NCBI GenBank assembly: GCA_029975915.1
Contig: JARKOC010000540.1
Location: 1-58,697, forward strand
Reading direction: 5' to 3'
DNA: 58,697 bases
From: Bryobacteraceae bacterium
Lineage (GTDB): Bacteria; Acidobacteriota; Terriglobia; Bryobacterales; Bryobacteraceae
Part shown: positions 19,085-28,425 of the stretch, piece after piece
Layout: every line of letters starts with the position of its first letter
Numbering within the stretch: the first letter of the stretch is position 1
Notes under the pieces: generated by a model
The model's database searches: none
What the model was told of the DNA's origin: nothing
What the model saw: only the letters and a program-made list of their open reading frames with translations
Made by a program: the position numbers and the translations under genes

Positions 19085-20014
19085 CTATTCTTGCTTTTTC
19101 TCCGCCAGCGCCGCAGTTCCGAGCATCCCGCCTAAGCCCATTGTCTCCACAACACTCGACGGCACAATCACCATCGAGCCTCGCTCCTTAATGGCCTCGT
19201 AGAGCATGTTCATGGCACGCAGATGCAGAGCCGTGGGGTTGCCCACATACCTATGCGATGCCTGTTCAAACTTCTCGGCGATTTCGGTCTCGGCCGTGCC
19301 CAGGATGATGCGCGCTTGCCGCTCCCGCTCGGCTTGCGCCTGGCGCGACATGGCGTCTTCCAGTCCCTGGGGAAGCTGAACATCCCTGATTTCAACACTT
19401 TGTACGGTGATTCCCCAAGGATTTGTCTTCGCATCGAGAATTTTCTGTAACTCGTGTCCCAGGGCCTCGCGGTCGGTCAGCATCTCGGTGAGCATATGGC
19501 GCCCGATCGATTCCCGCAGCGCCGTCTGGGCGCTCATCGTGATGGCGTCAAAGAAACTCTCGACTTCAAGAACCGCTTTTTCAGCGTTCCAGACCAGCCA
19601 AAAGACGATCGCGTCCACATAGACCGGGACTGCGTCGCGTGTGAGCGTCGATTCAGCCTGAACGTCGGTCACGCGGATGCGCTGATCGACATAGTCGCTC
19701 AAGCTATCCACCACCGGGACAATCCAGAACATGCCCGGTCCCTTCAGCCCTCGATACTTGCCCAGTCGCAGCACGGCCACCTTCTCCCACTGGCGGGCCA
19801 CCTTGAGCGAGAACAGCACATATGCGGCCAAAGGAAGCAAAACAATCAGCGGCGATTTGCTGTTCCAGACCATCGCTGCTGCCGACGCGGCCGCGACCAG
19901 GATCATCGCGGCGGCAAAGGCTGGCGCACTCACCCACTGCGACCTCACCACATCCGCCGGGCTCGACGCCTTCGTCTTCACGGCTCCGCTAATGCTGGTT
20001 CTCTCAAACATCAT
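19085..20014 (-). CDS. SPFH/band-7 (slipin-like) membrane protein
   Basis: The 309-residue protein has two N-terminal hydrophobic segments (AFAAAMILVAAASAAAMVW and LIVLLPLAAYVLFSL). A stomatin-type SPFH domain follows (VAVLRLGKYRGLKGPGMFWI, DQRIRVTDVQAESTLTRDAV, TALRESIGRHMLTEMLTDR). After it comes a charged helical segment (RQAQAERERQARIILGTAE). Such proteins form oligomeric scaffolds in membrane microdomains and often partner with NfeD proteases; no nfeD gene is adjacent here. Two ATG codons stand next to each other at 20014 and 20011; either may start. It overlaps the end of the upstream GntR regulator gene by 11 bases, so the two form an operon and the regulator probably controls it. Confidence 0.9.
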   Translation of the reverse strand: MMFERTSISGAVKTKASSPADVVRSQWVSAPAFAAAMILVAAASAAAMVWNSKSPLIVLLPLAAYVLFSLKVARQWEKVAVLRLGKYRGLKGPGMFWIVPVVDSLSDYVDQRIRVTDVQAESTLTRDAVPVYVDAIVFWLVWNAEKAVLEVESFFDAITMSAQTALRESIGRHMLTEMLTDREALGHELQKILDAKTNPWGITVQSVEIRDVQLPQGLEDAMSRQAQAERERQARIILGTAETEIAEKFEQASHRYVGNPTALHLRAMNMLYEAIKERGSMVIVPSSVVETMGLGGMLGTAALAEKKQE

Positions 20015-20435
20015 TTCGATTCTCCTTCTCTGCCTCTGGCCGGGCTTCGCTGACGGGGATCATCTCCGCCAACCGGTCCATCAACTCCTGCAAGCTGAAT
20101 CCTTCCGCTCCCGCCTGCGCCGCCACATCCCCAACCAAACGGCTCAACCGGGCTTGCCTTGCCGTATCGTCCTGCTCAACCCGTTGGGCGGTAATGTAGG
20201 TGCCCACCCCCTGCTGCGTCTCAACAATTCCGCGCAGTTCGAGTTCCCGGTACGCCCGCATCACGGTATTTGGATTCACCGCCAGGTCCACCGCCAATTG
20301 CCTCACTGTGGGTAACTGGTCACCTGCGAGTAACGTTCCAGCAGCGATCCCGCCCATCACCTGGTCGATTATCTGCCGGTAGACAGGGACCCCAGTGCCG
20401 CCCGCCAACCTGATTGTGAATGGAGCCGTCTTCAT
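20004..20435 (-). CDS. GntR-family regulator, YtrA subfamily
   Basis: The 143-residue protein has an N-terminal winged helix (about 10-75) with the YtrA-type signature GGTGVPVYRQIIDQVMGGIA, LLAGDQLPTVRQLAVDLAVN and PNTVMRAYRELELRGIVETQ. Only a short helical tail follows, instead of the large effector domain of other GntR groups. YtrA-type genes are often autoregulated and head operons for membrane transport proteins. Here the partner is an SPFH protein, which is unusual, although YtrA regulators usually accompany ABC transporters. A 20-bp inverted repeat directly upstream is the probable operator. Confidence 0.9.
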   Translation of the reverse strand: MKTAPFTIRLAGGTGVPVYRQIIDQVMGGIAAGTLLAGDQLPTVRQLAVDLAVNPNTVMRAYRELELRGIVETQQGVGTYITAQRVEQDDTARQARLSRLVGDVAAQAGAEGFSLQELMDRLAEMIPVSEARPEAEKENRNDV

Positions 20436-20447
20436 CAGTTGTTAATA

Positions 20448-20467
20448 TGTACTAGATAACTAATACA
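20448..20467 (-). promoter_or_regulatory. GntR operator-like inverted repeat over promoter
   Basis: On the plus strand the site reads TGTACTAG-ATAA-CTAATACA, an inverted repeat with seven of eight arm positions matching. It lies 12 bases upstream of the gntR ATG at 20435. On the minus strand a possible promoter spans it: TTGAGT, a 17-base spacer that contains most of the repeat, then CATATT. YtrA-type regulators bind TGTAxTA-like palindromes, so binding here would repress the regulator and the SPFH gene. The promoter boxes are weak matches; the repeat itself is clear. Confidence 0.6.
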
Positions 20468-21152
20468 CTCAATCATATCTTTAGATAGCTCACTTCGATG
20501 ATGAGAGCCGTTCGTTTCAGAGCCGGGCTCTTTAGGGGGCCGCCGCGGAGATTGGTACGGCTTATCTTGCGGCTCAAAGCCAGGAAGGCAGGTTTGCTGG
20601 GATTACATGCCTGGACGCGCCCATGAGTCTGCCGGAGAACTGGAATCCAATGCAACAAAAAGCGACTCTGTTTTGTCGGCCGCTCTGTCGCCTGACACCC
20701 GGAGCAGGATTGGCTGCTGCCGCCGGATATGGCCGATGAGGCCGGCGGACAGCAATATGTCGATGTGCGTATCCATGACGCGATGGAGCGGCTTTTTTAC
20801 GGCGGTTCTGAGCGGCACAGAGCGAAGAAGGCCAGCCAGCGTGTCCGCCGAATTGATGGTCCAGATGACGCTAATTGCCAAGGCCCACGGCATCACCTCG
20901 TCGCACTGGATCGGGCGGCTCCACCACGAAAACCGGGGCTGCCGGGTGCTGGCCGGCAATCTGAGGGCCGGTCACTGGACTCTTCAACCTGTCCGGCCGC
21001 GTTGTGAACGGCTGCCAGCAGCTATGGGGCATGTCGCAGTTGTACAGCCGAGGGCTGATCGGTGTGGGAGTGGAATGGCGGACGGCGTCTCGCTGTTTCC
21101 CAGAGACTTGTGAGCGCGAGGTTTGTCCGAGAATCAAGCCGACAATACGCGC
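20468..21152. other. gene-poor gap with no recognised feature
   Basis: About 685 bases separate the GntR operator from the stop of the PLP-enzyme gene. Open frames of 118 residues (20603-20959, minus) and 168 residues (20607-21113, plus) overlap each other on opposite strands. Neither has a ribosome binding site, a recognisable domain or a convincing composition. The stretch may hold a decayed gene. I see no hairpin terminator, tRNA or repeat in it. Confidence 0.5.
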
Positions 21153-22334
21153 CTACCAGTGGAGCGCCTGGCCGATGTCGGCGATGATGTCATCGACGTC
21201 CTCGATGCCGGTGGAGAAGCGCACGAGCGATTCAGTGACGCCCATCTCGGCTTTGAGTGCCGGCGGCACGTCTCGATGGGAACTGATCCAGGGGTAAAGC
21301 GCCATGGTGTGGACGTCGCCTAGCGAAGTGGCCTTGACGACGAGTTTCAGCGAGTCTAGAAACTTGAAGACTTCGGCTTTGCCGGCGTCCTTGATCTCGA
21401 AGCTGACCATGCCGCCGAACAGGCCTTCGGGCAGCAGGCGGTCGATGACGGCGGCGTCGGGGTGGTTCGGACAAGCCGGGTGGTAGACTCGGGCGACACG
21501 CGGATGGGTTCGCAGCCATGCGGCCAGGGCGAGCGAATTCTGGCACTGCCGCTCAACGCGCAGAGCAAACGTCTTGATGCCGCGCATGGTGAGGAAGGCT
21601 TCCATAGGGCCCATGACGGGACCAGCGATGCGCGAGAAGCGGCGGACGGTTTCGTGGAATTCCTGGGTAGTGACGATGAGGCCGCCGAGGGTGTCACCGT
21701 GGCCGCCGAGGTACTTCGTCGAGCTGTGGACGACGACATCGGCCCCCAACTCGAGCGGGCGGACCAGCAGTGGCGTCGCGAAGGTGTTATCGACCATCAA
21801 GACGCAGTTGGAGGCGCGGCAGAGGCGGGCGATGGCGGGCATGTCGCCGACGCGCAGCAGCGGGTTCGAGATTGTCTCCATCAAAAGACAGCCGGGCTTG
21901 TACTCGACAAGCGCAGTTTCCAGTGCAGCGAGGTCGTTAGTGTCAATGAAGTGGGTTTCGAGGCCATAGGGGCCCATGACGTCGAACAGGAGCTTGATGG
22001 TGGCGCCGTAAATGTCGCGGGCGCAGAGAACTCGGCGCGGGCGGTCGACGAGGACGGCGGTGAGGGCGTGCTGAAGGGCGATCATACCCGAGGCGCAGGC
22101 CAGCGCGCCGTGGCCTGATTCGAGCGAGGCGACCAGTTCTTCGAGCGCGTCGTTGGTTGGATTCGCGTAGCGCGAGTACGCGTAGCCGGATTGTTCCGCA
22201 GCGAATATGCGATCCTGCTCCGCCTGAGATTCGTTGATCCAACTGGCGGCGAAGTGGACAGGCGTGGAGACGGGAATCTGGGTTTGGGGTTTTCTACGGT
22301 CGCCCACATGGACGGCTCGGGTGCGGATGTTCAT
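21153..22334 (-). CDS. PLP-dependent cystathionine gamma-synthase/lyase family enzyme
   Basis: The 393-residue enzyme belongs to the Cys/Met-metabolism PLP family. The cofactor-binding lysine is K207 in VVHSSTKYLGGHGD; YSRYANPTNDALEELVA and ACASGMIALQHALTAVL are family signatures. Members include cystathionine gamma-synthase, cystathionine lyases, methionine gamma-lyase and O-acetylhomoserine sulfhydrylase, and the sequence alone does not let me choose. The gene lies six bases downstream of cysS, so it is co-transcribed with cysteinyl-tRNA synthetase. That suggests a role in cysteine or methionine supply. Confidence 0.9.
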   Translation of the reverse strand: MNIRTRAVHVGDRRKPQTQIPVSTPVHFAASWINESQAEQDRIFAAEQSGYAYSRYANPTNDALEELVASLESGHGALACASGMIALQHALTAVLVDRPRRVLCARDIYGATIKLLFDVMGPYGLETHFIDTNDLAALETALVEYKPGCLLMETISNPLLRVGDMPAIARLCRASNCVLMVDNTFATPLLVRPLELGADVVVHSSTKYLGGHGDTLGGLIVTTQEFHETVRRFSRIAGPVMGPMEAFLTMRGIKTFALRVERQCQNSLALAAWLRTHPRVARVYHPACPNHPDAAVIDRLLPEGLFGGMVSFEIKDAGKAEVFKFLDSLKLVVKATSLGDVHTMALYPWISSHRDVPPALKAEMGVTESLVRFSTGIEDVDDIIADIGQALHW

Positions 22335-22340
22335 TCAGGT

Positions 22341-23741
22341 CTACTTTCGTTTCCAACGGACGCCGTCGCGGGTGTCCTCGATGACGACGCCCTTGTCGAG
22401 CAGTTCGGCCCGGATCTGGTCGGCGCGGGCGAAATTCTTGGACTTCTTGGCCTGGGTGCGTTCGGCTATGAGGGATTTGATCTCGCTGTCCGAGAGGCCG
22501 GCTGCGGTGACGGTGGGTTTGAGGACGTCGAAGATGGCGTCGAAGTGATCGAGCAGGAATCGGGCGGCGGGTTTATTCGCCGCCAGGAAACTGCCGGCAT
22601 CCATGGCGGTATTGGCGTCGCGGACGTATTCGAAGACGGCGGCCAGCGCACCGGAGGTGTTCAGGTCGTCGTCGAGCGAGGCGTCGAAGGCGGCCAGGGC
22701 TTCATTGCCGCGGCGGGTCATTTCGGGATTCTCGCCGTCTGGGAAGGACTCGGCGTTGAGGCGCATCTCGAAGTTGCGCAGGCGGTCGATGGAAGCGGCG
22801 GCGCCTTTGAGACCTTCAAAGGTGAAGTTCAATTGCTTGCGGTAGGGAGCCGAGACGAGGAGGTAGCGGACCGATTCGGGCGAATAGCCACGGTCGAGGA
22901 TGTCGCGCAGTGTGTAGAAGTTGCCGAGCGACTTCGACATCTTCTGGCCCTCGACCATGAGGTGTTCGGCGTGGAGCCAGTAGCGGACAAATTGCTTGCC
23001 GGTAAGGGCCTCCGACTGGGCGATTTCGTTTTCGTGGTGGGGGAAGACGAGGTCCACGCCACCGGTGTGGATGTCAATGGTCTCGCCGAGGTACTTCATC
23101 GCCATCACCGAGCATTCGATGTGCCAGCCGGGGCGGCCCTCGCCGAAGGGGGCTTCCCAGGCCGGTTCGCCGGGTTTGCGGGCCTTCCAAAGGACGAAGT
23201 CGCGGGCGTCGTCCTTTTCGTATTCGTCCACGTCGACGCGGGCGCCGGCGATATTGCCACTCAGATTGATCTTGGAGAGCTTGCCGTAAGCAGGGAACGA
23301 GCCGATGCGGAAGTACGTAGAGCCATCGCTTTCGTAAGTGTGATTGGAGGCTGAGAGCTTTGAAATGGCCTCGGTCATGTCGTGGATGTGCTCGGTGGCC
23401 ATGACGATGCGTTCGGGGCGTTCCAGGCGCAGGGTGGCCGAATCGGCGAGGAAGGCTTCGGTGTACTGGGCGGTATAGTCCTGAATGGACTGGCCGGCGG
23501 CGACGGCGTTGCGGATGATCTTGTCCTCGACGTCGGTGATATTCATGACGTGGTCAAGGGTGTAGCCGCGTGCGCGCAGGGTGCGGCGGAGGATGTCCTG
23601 GAAGGAAAACGTGCGGAAGTTGCCGATGTGGACGTAACTGTAGACCGTAGGGCCGCAGGTGTACATGCGGACCGTTTTGCCGTCGAGCGGCTGGAACTCT
23701 TCAAGTTGCTGGGTGAGGGTGTTGTGGAACCGCAGTGGCAT
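22341..23741 (-). CDS. cysS: cysteinyl-tRNA synthetase
   Basis: CysS charges tRNA-Cys. The 466-residue class I synthetase has the HIGH motif as HIGN (38-41) after MYTCGPTVYSYV, and C29 is the first zinc ligand. WHIECSVMAMKYLG carries the second cysteine and the region of the remaining zinc ligands follows (VDLVFPHHENEIAQSE). KMSKS is intact at 267-271 (GQKMSKSLGNFYTLRD). Length is normal. The gene starts 30 bases from the divergent tgt gene, and a 16-bp inverted repeat occupies the gap. Confidence 0.97.
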   Translation of the reverse strand: MPLRFHNTLTQQLEEFQPLDGKTVRMYTCGPTVYSYVHIGNFRTFSFQDILRRTLRARGYTLDHVMNITDVEDKIIRNAVAAGQSIQDYTAQYTEAFLADSATLRLERPERIVMATEHIHDMTEAISKLSASNHTYESDGSTYFRIGSFPAYGKLSKINLSGNIAGARVDVDEYEKDDARDFVLWKARKPGEPAWEAPFGEGRPGWHIECSVMAMKYLGETIDIHTGGVDLVFPHHENEIAQSEALTGKQFVRYWLHAEHLMVEGQKMSKSLGNFYTLRDILDRGYSPESVRYLLVSAPYRKQLNFTFEGLKGAAASIDRLRNFEMRLNAESFPDGENPEMTRRGNEALAAFDASLDDDLNTSGALAAVFEYVRDANTAMDAGSFLAANKPAARFLLDHFDAIFDVLKPTVTAAGLSDSEIKSLIAERTQAKKSKNFARADQIRAELLDKGVVIEDTRDGVRWKRK

Positions 23742-23751
23742 GTGAGTCTAC

Positions 23752-23767
23752 TAAACTTAATAGTTTA
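23752..23767. promoter_or_regulatory. perfect inverted repeat between cysS and tgt
   Basis: TAAACT-TAAT-AGTTTA is a perfect 6-bp inverted repeat with a four-base spacer, the most AT-rich stretch of the local sequence. It fills most of the 30-base gap between two divergent genes. Both genes would need very short leaders or promoters reaching into each other. It could be a shared operator or part of overlapping promoters; sequence alone cannot decide. Confidence 0.4.
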
Positions 23768-23768
23768 A

Positions 23769-24923
<1,155 letters not shown>

Positions 24924-25027
24924 GCCGCGAGGCTTTGCGGCGTATGGTGCACGCCAGGCTGGGCGCTCTGATCAGAATCCCGGTAAGACGGCTGCAGGAA
25001 GAAGCGTCGTGGGAACCGAAGACGAAC

Positions 25028-25339
25028 ATGAGCCTCATCCTTCTCCAATCGCCTGCCGCCTCGAATCCCCTGGTTCAGTTTCTTCCGATCCTGGTGATCT
25101 TCGGCATCTTCTACTTCCTGCTGTTTCTTCCGATGCAGCGCCAGAAGAAGCAGCAGCAAAAGATGTTGAGCGAGCTGAAACCAGGCGACAACGTGCTGAC
25201 CAACGGCGGGCTGATTGGAACCATCGTGTCTGTGAACGACGATGATACGATTGTTTTGCGGGTCCGGCCCGACGGCGTGAAGCTGCAGATGTCGCGCGGC
25301 TCGGTGGCCAATGTGCTGAAGGACAAGGACCAGAAGTAG
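25028..25339 (+). CDS. yajC: preprotein translocase subunit YajC
   Basis: YajC is the small partner of SecDF in the inner membrane. The 103-residue protein has one transmembrane helix (about 17-35, VQFLPILVIFGIFYFLLFL). The signature PMQRQKKQQQKMLSELKPGD and a small beta domain follow (NVLTNGGLIGTIVSVNDD). The ATG at 25028 is chosen because residues before it in the longer frame are not conserved in type and the helix position fits. It is 104 bases after tgt and 64 before secD. Confidence 0.95.
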   Translation: MSLILLQSPAASNPLVQFLPILVIFGIFYFLLFLPMQRQKKQQQKMLSELKPGDNVLTNGGLIGTIVSVNDDDTIVLRVRPDGVKLQMSRGSVANVLKDKDQK

Positions 25340-25403
25340 GGGCGGAGCCCCGGATGCGACGCGCAGCAAACAAGAAGATCCCAAGCAGGAAGTAAGACCG
25401 CAA

Positions 25404-27023
25404 ATGACCAGCAACCTGAAGTGGAAAGCCCTGATTATCGTTGCCACGACCCTGGTGTGCCTGTATGGCGTCATCGGGCTGCCGAAGTCTGGCGAGGAGT
25501 TGGTGGCGAACTGGAAGAACAACATCAAGCTCGGCCTGGATCTGAAGGGCGGATCGCTGCTGGTGTTGCAGATTCAGGTGCAGGACGCCTTCCGCAGCGA
25601 GGCGGTCCTCCAGATCGAGCGGCTGAAGGAAGAGATGGGCCGCCAGGGGATCGCGCATGGCGAATTGGATGCGACCGAACCGAAGACCCTGGCCGAAGCC
25701 GACAGCATAGAAATTCATGTGAAAGGGATCGCGCCGGAGAAGACGGCGGCGTTCAGGACGATGGTGAGCGAACAGTTCTCCAGCTGGAACCTGATCCCGG
25801 TGAATGCGACCGACTACAGGATGACCATGAAACAGACCGACGCGCTGGCGCTGAAACGCGACACGCTGGAGCGGTCAATGAGCACGATCGAGAACCGGAT
25901 CAACGGGCTTGGATTGGCCGAGGCGTCCGTTCAGCAGCGGGGCGGCGCGGACACCGAGGCCGAGATCCTGGTTTCGCTGCCCGGGCTGGACGATCCGGGC
26001 CGCGTGAAGGCGATCCTGCAGACGGCAGCGTTGCTTGAGCTGTACGAAGTGAAGCAGGGCCCGTTCGCCCGCCAGGAAGATTTGCTGGCGCAGACCGGCG
26101 GCGTTTTGCCGGCGGGCACCAAGATGATCCGGTCCAGGGCGGGCTCGAGCGATCAGGGCGAGGGCTGGTATGTCGTCAGCAGGACCCCAGTGGTGACTGG
26201 CCGCGACCTGCGAGATGCGCGCCCATCGCAGGACGAATACGGCAAGTGGGAAACCTCTTTCGTGCTGTCGCAGGACGCTAAGGGCAGGTTTGGCAGGTTC
26301 ACCGAGGCCAACATCGGCAACCGGTTGGCCATCGTTCTGGACGGCCAGGTGCGGACAGCGCCGACGATTCAGAACCGGATTGACGACCAGGGCCGGATCA
26401 CCGGCGCTGCATCGCAGCAGGACGCAAGCGATCTGGCGCTGGTGTTGAGGGCTGGTTCGCTGCCGGCCAGGGTCGTTTATCTACAGGACCAGATGGTGGG
26501 GCCGTCATTGGGCGCCGATTCGATCCGGCAAGGACTGATGTCAGGCCTGATCGGGCTGATCGTGATCGTCATCATCATGCTGGCCTACTACCGCAGGAGC
26601 GGGATCAATGCGACAGTGGCGCTGGTGTTGAACGGGGTTCTTCTGATTGGCGTGCTGGCCTACGCAGGAGCGGTGCTGACGCTGCCAGGCATCGCGGGCA
26701 TCATCCTGCTGATCGGCATGGCTGTGGACTCAAACGTACTGATTTTCGAGCGCATTCGCGAGGAACTGCGGGCCGGCAAAGCTGTGGTGACGGCGATGGA
26801 TAACGGATTCAACAAAGCGTTTCTGACGATCATCGACACGCACGTGACGACTGTGGTCAGCTGCGCGTTCCTGTTCATGTTCGGCACGCCGTCGGTGAGA
26901 GGCTTCGCGGTGACGCTGGTGATCGGTCTCGTGGCCAATGTGTTCACCTCGGTGTTTGTGTCGCGGGCGATTTTCGAATGGGAGTTTTCGCGCCAGGGCA
27001 ACCGGCCGTCGTTGAGCATCTAG
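25404..27023 (+). CDS. secD: protein translocase subunit SecD
   Basis: SecD uses the proton gradient to pull proteins out of the SecYEG channel on the periplasmic side. The 539-residue protein has an N-terminal helix, the family start IKLGLDLKGGSLLVLQI, a large periplasmic region and five C-terminal helices. The conserved segments are VGPSLGADSIRQGLMSGLIG, LPGIAGIILLIGMAVDSNVL and IFERIREEL. Length is within the usual range for the form without an extra periplasmic insertion. The ATG has AGGAAG upstream. It is followed by secF. Confidence 0.97.
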   Translation: MTSNLKWKALIIVATTLVCLYGVIGLPKSGEELVANWKNNIKLGLDLKGGSLLVLQIQVQDAFRSEAVLQIERLKEEMGRQGIAHGELDATEPKTLAEADSIEIHVKGIAPEKTAAFRTMVSEQFSSWNLIPVNATDYRMTMKQTDALALKRDTLERSMSTIENRINGLGLAEASVQQRGGADTEAEILVSLPGLDDPGRVKAILQTAALLELYEVKQGPFARQEDLLAQTGGVLPAGTKMIRSRAGSSDQGEGWYVVSRTPVVTGRDLRDARPSQDEYGKWETSFVLSQDAKGRFGRFTEANIGNRLAIVLDGQVRTAPTIQNRIDDQGRITGAASQQDASDLALVLRAGSLPARVVYLQDQMVGPSLGADSIRQGLMSGLIGLIVIVIIMLAYYRRSGINATVALVLNGVLLIGVLAYAGAVLTLPGIAGIILLIGMAVDSNVLIFERIREELRAGKAVVTAMDNGFNKAFLTIIDTHVTTVVSCAFLFMFGTPSVRGFAVTLVIGLVANVFTSVFVSRAIFEWEFSRQGNRPSLSI

Positions 27024-27125
27024 TGGAGATTGTGATAACGTCTAGGGGTTTTCCGGAGATGAGTAGACCCCGGTGAGAGGGGCTGGCCGCGGCGCTTGAA
27101 CGCGCGGACCGGTCCGAGGTCGTAC

Positions 27126-28304
27126 ATGGAACTGCTGAAAAACACAAACATCGATTTTCTCGGGAAACAAAAGCTTTTCTTCGCTCTCTCGGCCGTGCTG
27201 CTTGCAGTCGGACTGGGCAGTTGGATCTCCAAAGGCGGCCTGAAGTACGGTATCGACTTCACGGGCGGCGCCAACGTTACGGTACGGTTTGCCCAGCAGC
27301 CCCCCGTGGATAAGATCCGGGCGGCGGTTTCGGCGAAGCTGCCTGGCGAGCTTTCGGTCCAGGAAGTTTCGGGCAGCAACGAAGTGATCATCGGGACGGG
27401 GTTGAAGAGCGACGAGGAATTGCAGGCGGCGAGGGGACTGATGGTCGAGGCGCTGCAGGCGGCATTTGGAACCACCGGGGGCAAGTTGGATTTCAACAAC
27501 GCCTCTGCGCAATCACTGGCCGACCGCCTGCGGGATCCGCTCCAGCGCGCCAGCGTGCCGATGGGCGAGCAGGAGTTGAATGAGCTGTCGCAGCGGGTGT
27601 TGGAATTCAAGAATTCGCCGCCGCGGTCTGGCCTGCTGACATCTTTGGATGAACTGCGGGGAGTTGAGGGCGTATCCCCGACGGTATTGAATGTGATCAA
27701 GCAGGAATGCGGCTTGGCGTCTTTTTCGATTCGTGGGTCTGAGGTGATCGGACCGAAGATTGGGGCCGAGATGAGGAACAAGGCGGTTCTGGCGACGCTC
27801 TACGCGCTCGGCGGCATGCTGGTCTACATCGCCTTCCGGTTCGAGTGGATCTACGGCTTGGCGGCTGTGATCGCGGTCTTCCACGATGTGATCATCACGC
27901 TGGGGCTGTTCTCGCTGTTCGAGAAGGAGATTTCGCTCAACGTGATCGCGGCTCTGTTGACACTGGTGGGCTACTCGATGAACGACACCATCGTCGTGTT
28001 TGACCGCATTCGTGAACATTTGAAGCTGAGCCGGAGGGATCCGTTCCCGAAGCTGGTCAACGACAGCATCAACGAGACATTGTCCAGAACGGTGCTGACC
28101 TCGGGTCTGACCTTCATCGCAGCGCTTTGCCTGCTGATCTTCGGCGGGCCGGTATTGAATGGATTCAGCTTCGCGCTGGTGGCCGGAATCCTGGTTGGCA
28201 CCTACAGTTCGATTTTCATTGCCAGTCCGATCCTGGTTTTCTGGTATAACTACGCGGAGAAGGGCCGCCGGGCAACTCAAACGGCTGGCGGCGGGAAGCG
28301 ATAG
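27126..28304 (+). CDS. secF: protein translocase subunit SecF
   Basis: SecF pairs with SecD. The 392-residue protein has the SecF start (INTID-like segment NIDFLGKQKLFFALSAVLLA), GGLKYGIDFTGGANVTVRF and the C-terminal GYSMNDTIVVFDRIREHLK. It is longer than many SecF proteins (about 310). The surplus lies in the first periplasmic loop between residues 95 and 200, with segments such as LNELSQRVLEFKNSPP that could be an inserted helical subdomain. I chose the ATG at 27126; an in-frame TTG at 27096 would add ten residues. Confidence 0.95.
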   Translation: MELLKNTNIDFLGKQKLFFALSAVLLAVGLGSWISKGGLKYGIDFTGGANVTVRFAQQPPVDKIRAAVSAKLPGELSVQEVSGSNEVIIGTGLKSDEELQAARGLMVEALQAAFGTTGGKLDFNNASAQSLADRLRDPLQRASVPMGEQELNELSQRVLEFKNSPPRSGLLTSLDELRGVEGVSPTVLNVIKQECGLASFSIRGSEVIGPKIGAEMRNKAVLATLYALGGMLVYIAFRFEWIYGLAAVIAVFHDVIITLGLFSLFEKEISLNVIAALLTLVGYSMNDTIVVFDRIREHLKLSRRDPFPKLVNDSINETLSRTVLTSGLTFIAALCLLIFGGPVLNGFSFALVAGILVGTYSSIFIASPILVFWYNYAEKGRRATQTAGGGKR

Positions 28305-28425
28305 GATTAAATGCGCGTCATGAACCAGTCCGGATGGAACTTGCTGGCGGGACTGGTGTCAAAATCTGTGAGTAGATACGGCCTGACGAGGCCGGGATAA
28401 TAGGTTTCGAGGAGAAGGTAGACAG

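Noticed and set aside
20603..21113. Two overlapping opposite-strand frames of 118 and 168 residues in the gap upstream of the PLP-enzyme stop
   Set aside because: Neither has a ribosome site, signal peptide or recognised domain. I cannot tell them from chance, so no gene is called.
22191..23354. 387-residue plus-strand frame across the PLP-enzyme gene and cysS
   Set aside because: It spans two well-supported genes in antisense and consists of low-complexity Gly/Val/Asp-rich sequence.
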